Source of the DNA: Devosiaceae bacterium | GTDB taxonomy: Bacteria > Pseudomonadota > Alphaproteobacteria > Rhizobiales > Devosiaceae | Assembly (NCBI GenBank): GCA_021648375.1 | Contig: JAKISW010000002.1 | Location: 62,001-126,000, forward strand | Reading direction: 5' to 3' | DNA length: 64,000 bases | In this document: positions 46,365-54,986 of the stretch, piece after piece | Position numbering within the stretch: position 1 is the stretch's first letter | Layout: every line of letters begins with the position of its first letter | Made by a program: the position numbers and the translations under genes | The notes under the pieces: model-generated | The model's database searches: none | What the model was told of the DNA's origin: nothing | Seen by the model: the letters and a program-made list of their open reading frames with translations, nothing else

Positions 46365-46979
46365 ATGAGTAAAAACGCCGTTCTGGCAATAGACACTTCT
46401 GGAACCCACCTGCAATTATGTCTTAAAACCAACGCTCAAAACCATTTGCTTTCTGAAAGTTTGCCTCGCGGCCATGCAGAGGTGATATTTGACAAAATTG
46501 CAGAACTTTTACAGCAAAATTACATCAAATATGCAGATATTGCCAAAATCGGCGTAACGGTTGGCCCCGGCTCGTTCACAGGTTTAAGAATTGGCATTGC
46601 TGCCGCCCGCGGATTAGCTCTGGCGTTGAAAATCCCGGTAATCGGAATTCCCAATCTTTTTGCCCTTTCCACGAATAATGATTTGGTGGGTTCAAATCCG
46701 TTTTATTTAATTGTCGATGCAAGACGTGACCAGTTTTATGTGCAGCAATTTGCTCAAGCTCAGGCCCCCCTTTCAGAACCACTTTTGCTTGAACATGATG
46801 AAGTTGAATTGCTGCGCGCCGACCCGAACAATAAAATTTATTCGGATGCAAAAATTGACATAGTGCAGCTATGCGATTTTACCGTTGATGCTGATCCCGA
46901 AATCTTCCCGCCTCGGCCCACCTATATTCGCTCCGCTGATGCCAAGCCTCAATCCAAAGGCAAGATTGCAAAAATCTGA
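46365..46979 (+). CDS. tsaB: tRNA threonylcarbamoyladenosine biosynthesis protein TsaB
   Basis: Partner of TsaD in t6A37 modification of ANN-decoding tRNAs. The 204-residue ASKHA-fold protein starts VLAIDTSGTHLQLCL, then LPRGHAEVIFDKIAELL near residue 37, IGVTVGPGSFTGLRIGIAAARGLA near residue 64 and LIVDARRDQFYVQQF near residue 117. These match TsaB, and the shorter C-terminus is usual. It lies between the nfu gene and rimI, the conserved order. Confidence 0.94.
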   Translation: MSKNAVLAIDTSGTHLQLCLKTNAQNHLLSESLPRGHAEVIFDKIAELLQQNYIKYADIAKIGVTVGPGSFTGLRIGIAAARGLALALKIPVIGIPNLFALSTNNDLVGSNPFYLIVDARRDQFYVQQFAQAQAPLSEPLLLEHDEVELLRADPNNKIYSDAKIDIVQLCDFTVDADPEIFPPRPTYIRSADAKPQSKGKIAKI

Positions 46980-47054
46980 TTGACTTATTTTGCTTGCAGG
47001 GTTTGAAAAACAAATGAATATTTGCAAATGACTATTTGAAATGAATATTTATAG

Positions 47055-47534
47055 ATGAAATTATGGATTGCCCCTGCTGGTCTGCACATAAAACCCGCCA
47101 ATGGTGATCATGTGTCAAAACTGGCAAAAATCCACCAGCGCGGATTTTTCCACGGCTGGAAAGATAATGAATTTTCCTCATACCTGTCCCGTCCCCACCA
47201 GACGCCCATATATGTCGCAAGTGATAAAAAAGATCGGGTTGCCGGGTTTATGGTGCTTCGCCTGATAAAAGAAGAGGCAGAATTGTTAACGATTATTGTT
47301 GAGCCAAAATGGCAGGGAAAAGGGGTGGGGGAGGCTCTGTTAAGAGCCGGATTTGATGATCTGCTGGCCAGCCAGACTCTTGCCATGTTTCTTGAGGTTG
47401 ATAGCAATAATGAGGCGGCAAAGGCTCTTTATCATCGGTTTGGTTTCAAACAGATAAGCGAGCGCCCCGGTTATTACCCCTTAAAAGATGGAACCAAAGC
47501 AACAGCAATAGTGATGCGCACCGATATGGTATAA
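47055..47534 (+). CDS. rimI: Ribosomal protein S18-alanine N-acetyltransferase (RimI-like)
   Basis: A 159-residue GNAT acetyltransferase. The acetyl-CoA-binding motif is VEPKWQGKGVGEALLRAGFDDL near residue 85, followed by LEVDSNNEAAKALYHRFGFKQI near residue 115 and R.GYYPL at the end. Adjacent to tsaB it is the probable RimI, which acetylates the N-terminus of S18. GNAT specificity cannot be proved from sequence alone. It follows tsaB by 75 bases. Confidence 0.88.
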   Translation: MKLWIAPAGLHIKPANGDHVSKLAKIHQRGFFHGWKDNEFSSYLSRPHQTPIYVASDKKDRVAGFMVLRLIKEEAELLTIIVEPKWQGKGVGEALLRAGFDDLLASQTLAMFLEVDSNNEAAKALYHRFGFKQISERPGYYPLKDGTKATAIVMRTDMV

Positions 47535-47601
47535 ATTGGGGTCATTACCTGAAGATATTCGTCTTGGATCAAAACCTGCAGTCCACCCTGGATAAAAACT
47601 A

Positions 47602-48066
47602 ATGAGCAAAAAAACTGATATTGAACAATCCCTTGTGGAACAATGCGCGGCCCGTGGCCTGCGTATGACTGAACAACGGCGCACCATCGCTCAGATTATT
47701 CAAAATGCCAAAAACCACCCGGATGTGGAAGAATTATATCGTTTGGCCTCCGCCATTGATCCGCGCATTTCCCTTTCCACTGTCTATCGGACCTTAAACC
47801 TGTTTGAAGAATCAGGATTGGTCGAAAAACATGATTTCAAGGATGGCAGAGCACGGTTTGAGCCTATCCCTGATGAGCATCATGACCATCTGATTGATGT
47901 TAGAAGCGGCAAAGTAATTGAATTTCGCAATGAGGAAATCGAGGCGATTCAGGAACTGATTGCCCGTCGGCTTGGTTACAGGCTGGTCGATCACCGGCTG
48001 GAACTGTATGCTGTGCCGATTGACCCCTTAAAAACCCCCAAAGGTTCAGGCCAAAACAATGATTAG
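47602..48066 (+). CDS. fur: Fur-family metal-responsive transcriptional regulator (Fur/Mur type)
   Basis: A 154-residue Fur-family regulator. The winged helix is GLRMTEQRRTIAQII near residue 20, then DPRISLSTVYRTLNLFEESGLV near residue 53. Metal-site residues are in RFEPIPDEHHDHLID near residue 85 and LVDHRLELYAVP near residue 130. The Cys-x-x-Cys structural zinc pair of gamma-proteobacterial Fur is replaced (LIDVRSGKVIEF), a feature of alphaproteobacterial Fur/Mur, which mainly senses manganese. It overlaps plsC by eight bases. Confidence 0.92.
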   Translation: MSKKTDIEQSLVEQCAARGLRMTEQRRTIAQIIQNAKNHPDVEELYRLASAIDPRISLSTVYRTLNLFEESGLVEKHDFKDGRARFEPIPDEHHDHLIDVRSGKVIEFRNEEIEAIQELIARRLGYRLVDHRLELYAVPIDPLKTPKGSGQNND

Positions 48067-48856
48067 AAGAATTTTGTTTTTTATCTTTATCATCGTGCCG
48101 TTTTTGATTGTGGCTGTGCCTTTGCAATGGCTGATTATTATTTTGAAACTTCCGGTCTGGAATGTAATTCCGCGTGCTTTTCACCGATTGGCGGCAATTT
48201 TTCTGGGGTTGAATGTGCGACTGATCGGCAAGCCCGAAACAGGCATGTCCACCCTTGTTGTGGCCAATCATATTTCATGGATTGATATTATTGCCATCGG
48301 TTCGGTGGCAGATGTCACTTTTGTTGCCAAGGATGAATTGGCGAAATGGCCCTTGGTGGGATTTTTCTCCCGCATGCAAAAAACCATTTACGTGGCCTCT
48401 TCTCCAAAAACTGTCCGTACTGCCACCAACGAAATGGCTCGACGCATGGTAGATGGCGGCGCCGTTTGTCTGTTTGCCGAAGGGCGCTCTGATACGGGAA
48501 CTCACGTTATGCCTTTTCGCTCCGGCCTGATTGCAGCGGCCCAGACGGCCCTGATTGATGCGGGGGCAAAATATGTTTCCATTCAACCGGTTACAATCGC
48601 CTATACCCATTTGCAGGGCTTACCGATCACCCGCGCCGAGCGCTCTTTGATTGCCTGGATAAAGGCCAAATCCATTGCAGAAAATATTTGGGATATTCTT
48701 ATTTCTGGAACTCGTAATGTAACCATTGCTTTTGGCCAGCCGATGCCTCTGGCCGAAGGGTCAAACCGCAAAGCAATAACCAAACTGGCTGAAAATGAAG
48801 TGCGCCGGATGCTGGTTGCATTGAACCGGGGCGATAAATTGCTTCAGGATTCTTAA
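48059..48856 (+). CDS. plsC: 1-acyl-sn-glycerol-3-phosphate acyltransferase
   Basis: Second acylation in phospholipid synthesis, converting lysophosphatidate to phosphatidate. 265 residues with an N-terminal membrane helix (RRILFFIFIIVPFLIVAVPL) and a second hydrophobic stretch. The catalytic H-x4-D is in VVANHISWIDI near residue 72, and the substrate motif is FAEGRSDTGTHVMPFRSGL near residue 138. It starts inside the 3' end of fur. It precedes miaB with a 115-base gap that holds nothing I recognise. Confidence 0.93.
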   Translation: MIRRILFFIFIIVPFLIVAVPLQWLIIILKLPVWNVIPRAFHRLAAIFLGLNVRLIGKPETGMSTLVVANHISWIDIIAIGSVADVTFVAKDELAKWPLVGFFSRMQKTIYVASSPKTVRTATNEMARRMVDGGAVCLFAEGRSDTGTHVMPFRSGLIAAAQTALIDAGAKYVSIQPVTIAYTHLQGLPITRAERSLIAWIKAKSIAENIWDILISGTRNVTIAFGQPMPLAEGSNRKAITKLAENEVRRMLVALNRGDKLLQDS

Positions 48857-48971
48857 AAGCTGGCAACCATAGAACAACTTGAATTTTTTTTGCTTCAGGT
48901 CCAGAACTGCCAAAATAAGTTTAAAAACTCCGACCTGTATTATAAAAATACAAAAATCAAAGAATTGAAAA

Positions 48972-50324
48972 ATGCCTCCTGCTCAAAAAAAACTGTTTAT
49001 CAAAACCTTTGGCTGTCAGATGAATGTTTATGACAGTAATCGTATGGCTGATGCTTTGGCCCCCCATGGTTATGAGCAAACTCAGGACATGGTTGAGGCC
49101 GATCTGGTTTTGCTCAATACCTGCCATATTCGCGAAAAGGCTTCCGAGAAGGTTTTTTCGGAACTGGGCAGAATGAAAAAGCTTCAGGATTTGCGCAAAA
49201 GTGAAGGCAAATCCACCATGATCGGAGTTGCCGGTTGTGTTGCTCAGGCCGAGGGAGATGAAATCATTGCACGCGCCCCGGTGGTTGATCTGGTTTTTGG
49301 GCCCCAATCCTATCACCGTTTGCCACAATTGGTTGCAAAAGCTGGCAATGAGCGGGTGATTGATACGGAATTTCCTGAAGAAGATAAATTCGACCATTTG
49401 CCAGCAGCAGATAAGAAAATTATCGCTGCGAGGGGCTTGAGCGCTTTTTTAACGGTGCAGGAAGGCTGTGATAAATTTTGCGCCTTTTGCGTAGTTCCCT
49501 ATACTAGGGGTTCTGAAGTTTCCCGTTCGGTTGCGCAGATATTGAGCGAAGCAAATGATCTGGCCGCTGCCGGAGTGCGCGAAATTACCCTGCTGGGTCA
49601 AAACGTAAACGCGTATCACGGGCAAAATTCCAGCGGCAATGAGGTCGGCCTTGGCGCGTTATTGTTCGAGATGGCCAAAATTGATGGCCTTGATCGCCTG
49701 CGCTATACCACCTCTCATCCCAATGATATGAGTGAAGAGCTTTTAATTGCTCATCGTGATCTGCCCCAGTTGATGCCCTATTTGCACCTGCCCGTGCAAT
49801 CCGGCTCGGACAGGATTTTGGCTGCCATGAACCGCAAGCACACCGCTAAATCCTATTTGCAGATTATTGAAAAAATTCGTCAAAACCGCCCCGATATTGC
49901 AATTTCAGGAGATTTCATCGTGGGCTTTCCCGGTGAAAGTGATGAGGATTTCAACGATACTCTGGCTCTGGTAAAAGAGGTTGGCTATGCCAGCGCCTAT
50001 TCGTTCAAATATTCGCCCCGTCCCGGCACTCCCGGAGCATCTCTTAAAGATCAGATAGCGCCTGATGTGGCCAATGAGCGCCTGCAAACCCTGCAAGCTC
50101 TGATAAAACATCACCAGAATGAATTCAATCAGAGCTGTAAGGGGAAAACCCTTTCGGTGCTGCTTGAAAAACCAGGCCGACAACCGGGTCAGGTGGCCGG
50201 AAGATCACCATATTTGCAGGCCGTGCATGTGGATGCGCCAGCCTCAATGATTGGCTCTATTATAGAAATTGAAGTAAAAAGCGTTGGTCCCAATTCACTA
50301 TATGGACAATTGATTACAAATTGA
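48972..50324 (+). CDS. miaB: tRNA-2-methylthio-N6-dimethylallyladenosine synthase MiaB
   Basis: Radical-SAM methylthiotransferase acting on i6A37 of tRNA. The 450-residue protein has the N-terminal UPF0004 domain with [26 protein letters not shown] and a Cys in [11 protein letters not shown], which bind the auxiliary cluster. The radical-SAM motif is [17 protein letters not shown] near residue 163. [23 protein letters not shown] near residue 275 and [12 protein letters not shown] follow, with a C-terminal TRAM domain (about 380-448). It belongs to the miaB-phoH-ybeY-corC-lnt run. Confidence 0.97.
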   Translation: MPPAQKKLFIKTFGCQMNVYDSNRMADALAPHGYEQTQDMVEADLVLLNTCHIREKASEKVFSELGRMKKLQDLRKSEGKSTMIGVAGCVAQAEGDEIIARAPVVDLVFGPQSYHRLPQLVAKAGNERVIDTEFPEEDKFDHLPAADKKIIAARGLSAFLTVQEGCDKFCAFCVVPYTRGSEVSRSVAQILSEANDLAAAGVREITLLGQNVNAYHGQNSSGNEVGLGALLFEMAKIDGLDRLRYTTSHPNDMSEELLIAHRDLPQLMPYLHLPVQSGSDRILAAMNRKHTAKSYLQIIEKIRQNRPDIAISGDFIVGFPGESDEDFNDTLALVKEVGYASAYSFKYSPRPGTPGASLKDQIAPDVANERLQTLQALIKHHQNEFNQSCKGKTLSVLLEKPGRQPGQVAGRSPYLQAVHVDAPASMIGSIIEIEVKSVGPNSLYGQLITN

Positions 50325-50382
50325 GGCCCATTCCGTCTATAATGAAAAACTAAACCGCAAAATTTTAGGAAATCACAAGCGC

Positions 50383-51387
50383 TTGAGCAAACAAATTTCA
50401 GATCAAAAGCATAATCCCTCCAATCAGCTGGAGATCGCTTTCGAGGATAATAAGCTTCTTTCTCAACTTTATGGGGAATATGATCAAAATATAGCCCTGA
50501 TTGAGCAACGTCTTCAGGTAAAAATTACCCCGCGCGGCAATCATCTAATGCTTGAAGGCCCGGTTGGAGAAATTGATCAGGCTCGCAGGATATTGCAATC
50601 CCTTTATGAGCTGCTTGAAGAGGGCAAAAGCGTTGCCATTGGTGATGTGGATGGCCTGATCCGTATGATCCAGACCAGCGATGCTCAGCTTCATCTGCCC
50701 TCTATGGAGCGCGGCGGTCGGGTGAGAATGGCCCAGATTGCCACCAGAAAATCAACAATTGTCGCCCGTACTCCAGCCCAGGATGCCTATATGCGTGCCT
50801 TTGGGCAAAATGATCTGACCTTTGGAATTGGTCCGGCAGGCACCGGCAAAACCTATCTGGCGGTAGCTTATGCTGCCTCGTTGCTGGAGCGCGGAGACAT
50901 TAACAGGATCATTCTTTCGCGTCCGGCGGTGGAAGCGGGAGAGCGATTGGGATTTTTACCCGGTGATATGAAGGATAAGGTCGACCCGTATCTGCGCCCG
51001 CTTTATGATGCGCTTAATGATATGATGTTTCCTGAAAATGTGGAGCGTTCTTTAACGTCCGGTATAATTGAGGTCGCCCCGTTAGCGTTTATGCGCGGTC
51101 GCACCCTTGCCAATGCGCTGGTAATTCTGGATGAAGCGCAAAATACCACCTCCATGCAAATGAAAATGTTTCTGACCCGCATGGGCGAGAATTCCAGGAT
51201 GATCGTTACCGGCGACCCGACTCAGATTGATCTTCCCCCCGGCCAGACTTCGGGTCTTGTTGAGGCTGTTTCGTTACTCAGGGGAGTTGAGGGGGTCAAT
51301 ATTTCTTCCTTTACCTATGAAGACGTGGTGCGCCATCCTCTGGTTGCCCGCATTGTTCGGGCCTATGATAAATCCCATGCAAAATAA
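50383..51387 (+). CDS. phoH: PhoH family ATPase (YbeZ)
   Basis: A 334-residue PhoH/YbeZ protein starting at TTG with AGGA upstream. An N-terminal KH-like part precedes the ATPase: Walker A FGIGPAGTGKTYLAVAYAAS near residue 146, ILSRPAVEAGERLGFLPGD near residue 178, and Walker B ANALVILDEAQNTT near residue 243. RMIVTGDPTQIDLP is typical. It is thought to act in RNA metabolism with its neighbour YbeY, an inference from the conserved pairing. It overlaps ybeY by 11 bases. Confidence 0.94.
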   Translation: MSKQISDQKHNPSNQLEIAFEDNKLLSQLYGEYDQNIALIEQRLQVKITPRGNHLMLEGPVGEIDQARRILQSLYELLEEGKSVAIGDVDGLIRMIQTSDAQLHLPSMERGGRVRMAQIATRKSTIVARTPAQDAYMRAFGQNDLTFGIGPAGTGKTYLAVAYAASLLERGDINRIILSRPAVEAGERLGFLPGDMKDKVDPYLRPLYDALNDMMFPENVERSLTSGIIEVAPLAFMRGRTLANALVILDEAQNTTSMQMKMFLTRMGENSRMIVTGDPTQIDLPPGQTSGLVEAVSLLRGVEGVNISSFTYEDVVRHPLVARIVRAYDKSHAK

Positions 51388-51904
51388 CGATGTGGTTAGA
51401 AAAAAAGCCGGAAGTGTTCCGGCGCTTGAGCTGGAAATTGATCTGTTGATCAAAGATCAGCGCTGGCTGAAAAAAATGAGTGAAGCGGGCTTTAATAAAT
51501 TGATTCGAAAGAGCGTTTTGAGCTCTCTTGAAATTGCTGATCCTGCAATTGGCGGGCCGGGAGAAATCTGCATTGTGTTGAGCAATGACGCTCATGTTCA
51601 GGAGCTGAACAAACAATGGCGCCAAATTGACAGGCCGACAAATGTGCTTTCATTTCCCCAGATTGAACCATTTGCCCCCTTTGAGGGCATGTTGGGTGAC
51701 ATAATTCTCAGCTTGGAAACGCTTGAAATAGAAGCAAAAAATAACCAGATAGCATTTGGCGATCATCTGACTCACCTGGTTGTGCACGGATTTGTGCATA
51801 TCTTGGGCTATGATCATCAAAATGACAAAGAAGCAGATGAAATGGAAAGTATGGAGATAAAAATCCTCAGCAATCTCAAGATTGCTAATCCTTACGCCGA
51901 CTAA
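51377..51904 (+). CDS. ybeY: Endoribonuclease YbeY (rRNA maturation factor)
   Basis: Zinc-dependent endoribonuclease involved in 16S rRNA 3' maturation and ribosome quality control. About 175 residues from the ATG at 51377; an ATG at 51365 is also in frame inside phoH. The metal site is HLVVHGFVHILGYDHQND near residue 134 (HGxxHxxGYDH), preceded by LNKQWRQIDRPTNVLSFPQ near residue 76 and GDIILSLET. Coupled to phoH by overlap. A perfect 8-bp inverted repeat lies just downstream at 51923-51943. Confidence 0.95.
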   Translation: MQNNDVVRKKAGSVPALELEIDLLIKDQRWLKKMSEAGFNKLIRKSVLSSLEIADPAIGGPGEICIVLSNDAHVQELNKQWRQIDRPTNVLSFPQIEPFAPFEGMLGDIILSLETLEIEAKNNQIAFGDHLTHLVVHGFVHILGYDHQNDKEADEMESMEIKILSNLKIANPYAD

Positions 51905-51922
51905 ATATTTATGATAACTTGC

Positions 51923-51943
51923 TTTAAGCAAATACTGCTTAAA
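51923..51943. promoter_or_regulatory. Perfect 8-bp inverted repeat between ybeY and corC
   Basis: TTTAAGCA (51923-51930) and TGCTTAAA (51936-51943) surround five bases. With no T-run after it, it looks more like an operator or RNA hairpin than a terminator. Confidence 0.4.
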
Positions 51944-52019
51944 TGGCTTGATGAACGGATAAAAACGGAGAAAATTCCCGTCAGATTTGTAAAATATGCA
52001 GATTTTTCGGACTTAAAAT

Positions 52020-53135
52020 ATGAACGAAACTGACCCTTCTATCGTCGCGGCGTCCCGGCCGCATCGCCTCAAAGGCGACGAAACAGATTTTGGTGACAAA
52101 AGCCCCAAAAAACCTTCAAACTCCTCACATGTGAGTGTTTTGTCAAAAAACAAAGCACCTGCGCAGCCGCCCGGCCTTTGGAGCCGAATAAAAAACGCCC
52201 TTTCCCCGACAGAAGTTTCTTTGCGACAAACACTTCAGTTCGCATTACAGGGCGAGAATAGCAAAACTGGCTCTTTTTCCGGTTCTGAGCGCACAATGCT
52301 GGCCAATGTTCTAAAGCTCTCAGCCGTTCGTGTTGAAGATGTGATGGTGCCACGGGTTGATATTGAAGCCGCTGACGATGAAGACAGCCTGGGTGAACTG
52401 GTGGAAAAATTTCGCAGTTCCGGCCATTCCAGACTGCCCCTGTTTTCAGAAAATCTGGATAATATTGTAGGCATGATCCATATCAAGGATGCTTTGCAGC
52501 ATATTTCTGCACCGGTTGAAAAGCCCAACGGCTCGCCGATAAAATTGCTCAATCCGGTTTTAAAACAAAAACTTAAGAATCTTGATTTTGCCCGCGAGGT
52601 TTTGTTCGTTCCCCCCTCGATGCCGGTTGGTGATCTGTTGCAATCCATGCAGGCCACAAGATTGCATATGGCCATTGTCGTAGATGAATATGGCGGCACC
52701 GATGGCCTGGTTTCCATTGAAGATCTGCTGGAGGCGGTGGTTGGTGATATCGAAGATGAGCACGATGATGAAGAGCTGGCGCTGGTGATTAAACAGGCAG
52801 ATAATGTCTATATTGCCGAGGCAAGAGCTTCGTTGGAGGAGTTGCAAAAAATTATTGGCGCTGATTTTGACCCGGCGGAATTTTCCCAGGAAGCGGATAC
52901 GCTTGGTGGTCTGGTATTTGCGCTGATTGATAGGATCCCGGTTCGCGGCGAGGTTATAACCCAATTAAAGGGCTTTGAGTTTGAAATTTTACAGGCCGAT
53001 CCGCGCCGAATAAAAAAGGTTCGTATATTGCGTCGGTCGCGCAAGCTCAATGTTCGTCCCAAATCTCGCCAGGATACTACAGCTGAAATTGATACTACAG
53101 CTGAAATTGAATCCAGCCCGCAAAAACCCAACTAA
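52020..53135 (+). CDS. corC: CorC/HlyC-type CBS-domain protein
   Basis: 371-residue soluble protein. After a polar N-terminus (about 80 residues) come the conserved VRVEDVMVPRVDIEAADDED start, two CBS domains (about 105-235; FSENLDNIVGMIHIKDALQHI and VVDEYGGTDGLVSIEDLLEAVVGDIEDEHD) and a C-terminal CorC_HlyC transporter-associated domain with EADTLGGLVFALIDRIPVRG. The family is linked to cobalt/magnesium handling. The C-terminus contains a tandem six-residue repeat DTTAEI DTTAEI from an 18-bp duplication (53073-53108). The membrane domain of related proteins is absent. Confidence 0.93.
   Translation: MNETDPSIVAASRPHRLKGDETDFGDKSPKKPSNSSHVSVLSKNKAPAQPPGLWSRIKNALSPTEVSLRQTLQFALQGENSKTGSFSGSERTMLANVLKLSAVRVEDVMVPRVDIEAADDEDSLGELVEKFRSSGHSRLPLFSENLDNIVGMIHIKDALQHISAPVEKPNGSPIKLLNPVLKQKLKNLDFAREVLFVPPSMPVGDLLQSMQATRLHMAIVVDEYGGTDGLVSIEDLLEAVVGDIEDEHDDEELALVIKQADNVYIAEARASLEELQKIIGADFDPAEFSQEADTLGGLVFALIDRIPVRGEVITQLKGFEFEILQADPRRIKKVRILRRSRKLNVRPKSRQDTTAEIDTTAEIESSPQKPN
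53073..53108 (+). repeat. 18-bp tandem duplication inside the corC tail
   Basis: GATACTACAGCTGAAATT occurs twice in a row, at 53073-53090 and 53091-53108, adding six codons in frame near the C-terminus. Confidence 0.85.
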
Positions 53136-53203
53136 AATTTGCAATATTGGTTTTAGATTTAAGTGGTAAACCGGTGATGGCATAAAATGAACAGGCAAAT
53201 ATT

Positions 53204-54817
53204 TTGAGCTGGATTTCTCGGATTTGTATTCTGTCTTTTGGCTGGCGACGTCTGCTGATAATGCTTATTGCCGGCGGGATTGCAGCTCTTTCCATGCCGC
53301 CTTTTTTGTTTCTGCCCTTGTTATTTGTCACTTTTCCACTTTGGGTTTGGTGTCTTGACGGGGCGGAGCGCTCCAGCGGATTGGGTCTGGTTTTTGGCCC
53401 CTCGTTCTGGATAGGTTTTAGCTTTGGCCTTGGCTACTTTGCTGTTGCCCTGCATTGGGTCGGGTTTGCTTTTCTGGTTGATGGGGGCCTGTTTGTCTTT
53501 GCCATTCCGTTTGCAGTTTTAGGCCTCGCTGCGATTTTGGCGGTTTTTTGGGGCCTGGCCAGTTCTGCGGCCCATTTTTTCTGGTCGAACTCGTTTATGC
53601 GCATAATTTCTTTGAGTGTCTTTTTGGCTCTGGCGGAGTTTTTGCGCGGAACCTTGTTTACCGGGTTTCCCTTTGATGTTTTGGGATATGCCCTCACCGC
53701 TAATGTGACCATGATGCAGCTTGCATCGGTTATAGGGGTCTATGGCTTAACCCTGCTGGCAGCGGTTTTGGGTTTTTTACCCGCCCTTGTATGGCCGGCT
53801 GACGAGAGGTCTTTAAGCAAAAGATTAATGCCCCTGTTTATGATTTTTGTGCTGTTGGCTGCGCAACTCAGCTTTGGTCAATACCGCCTGAATGAAATTG
53901 AAATAAGCCAGCGCGATGATATGCGCCTGCGCCTTGTGCAGCCCGGTGTGTTGCAAGCCGAAAAATGGCAGCCTGCAAGCGCCCAGATTATCCTTGAGCG
54001 CCTGCTTGCCATGTCCGCATCGCGCACCGGTCCTGATGATAATGGCCTGAGCGATATTACCCATTTGATCTGGCCCGAAGCTGCTCTGCCGTTCTTTTTA
54101 TCAGATTTTCCCGAAGCACTGGTGCGCATTGCCGATATGTTGCCTGATGGCACAACTCTGATAACGGGAGCGCCCCGCCGCCAGCTCGCTGCCAATTTGC
54201 AGGAGTTGGAATATAATTCAATTCTGGCCATAGGCTCCAATGGAGAAACCCTGTCTTCTTATGACAAAACCCATCTGGTGCCGTTTGGTGAGTATCTGCC
54301 CTTTGAATCTTTGCTCAATGGGATTGGCATCAAGCAGTTTGTCACTACCTTTAAGGGTTGGTCGGCCGGTGAGAGCCGCAATCTGATGCAAACACCCACC
54401 ACCCCGCCATTTTTACCCCTTATCTGTTATGAGGCGATATTCTCCGGTGCATTGTTTTCAAATTCTCCTGATGGGGCTGCCGACAAGGCTCAATTTATCC
54501 TAAACCTCACTAATGATGCATGGTTTGATAATTCCATCGGCCCGGCCCAGAGTTTCCAGCATGCTCGCCTGCGCGCGGTGGAGCAGGGATTGCCCATGGT
54601 GCGGGTGGCAAATACCGGTAAAAGCGCAATTATTGATCCATTGGGGCGCATAAGCTCTGTTTTAGAACCGGGTGAAATCGGAATTGTTGATGCTGATATG
54701 CCCAATCGCATCGAGCCGACATTTTTTTCCAGATATCTCAATCTGCCGTTTTTTGGCGCTTTGCTGCTTGGCTTTGGTTTTGTGGCGATTACGCGTTTGC
54801 GCTCCTTGCGGCCATAA
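53204..54817 (+). CDS. lnt: Apolipoprotein N-acyltransferase
   Basis: Last step of lipoprotein maturation, adding an acyl chain to the N-terminal Cys in the inner membrane. 537 residues from TTG. Six or more membrane segments occupy the first 220 residues. The carbon-nitrogen hydrolase domain follows: catalytic Glu in LIWPEAALPFFL near residue 286, Lys in YDKTHLVPFGEYLPFE near residue 353, Cys in PLICYEAIFSGALF near residue 408. LTNDAWFDNSIGPAQSFQHARLRAVE and a C-terminal membrane helix complete it. Order corC-lnt-metK is conserved; the XRE gene often found between lnt and metK is absent. Confidence 0.95.
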   Translation: MSWISRICILSFGWRRLLIMLIAGGIAALSMPPFLFLPLLFVTFPLWVWCLDGAERSSGLGLVFGPSFWIGFSFGLGYFAVALHWVGFAFLVDGGLFVFAIPFAVLGLAAILAVFWGLASSAAHFFWSNSFMRIISLSVFLALAEFLRGTLFTGFPFDVLGYALTANVTMMQLASVIGVYGLTLLAAVLGFLPALVWPADERSLSKRLMPLFMIFVLLAAQLSFGQYRLNEIEISQRDDMRLRLVQPGVLQAEKWQPASAQIILERLLAMSASRTGPDDNGLSDITHLIWPEAALPFFLSDFPEALVRIADMLPDGTTLITGAPRRQLAANLQELEYNSILAIGSNGETLSSYDKTHLVPFGEYLPFESLLNGIGIKQFVTTFKGWSAGESRNLMQTPTTPPFLPLICYEAIFSGALFSNSPDGAADKAQFILNLTNDAWFDNSIGPAQSFQHARLRAVEQGLPMVRVANTGKSAIIDPLGRISSVLEPGEIGIVDADMPNRIEPTFFSRYLNLPFFGALLLGFGFVAITRLRSLRP

Positions 54818-54986
54818 CTAATCAGTAGGATTTACCTGCTAGGATTTCAATCATATAAACTTTTCTTTATATCATCCTTGACCCTTGGGTTGCAGGCTGG
54901 CAAAAGAAAACACCGATCTGTAAAATTTGGGTCTGGACCCTGATTTTTTTTGCGCAACTGTTTGATTTTGAAATTGGAGAAATATA

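Noticed and set aside
51227..51376. Longer YbeY starting inside phoH at 51227
   Set aside because: The extra 50 residues are the shifted translation of phoH and lack YbeY features; 51377 or 51365 fits the family.
54818..54986. SAM-II or SAM/SAH riboswitch upstream of metK
   Set aside because: The conserved core bases of these riboswitches could not be found; kept only as an unclassified leader in the findings.
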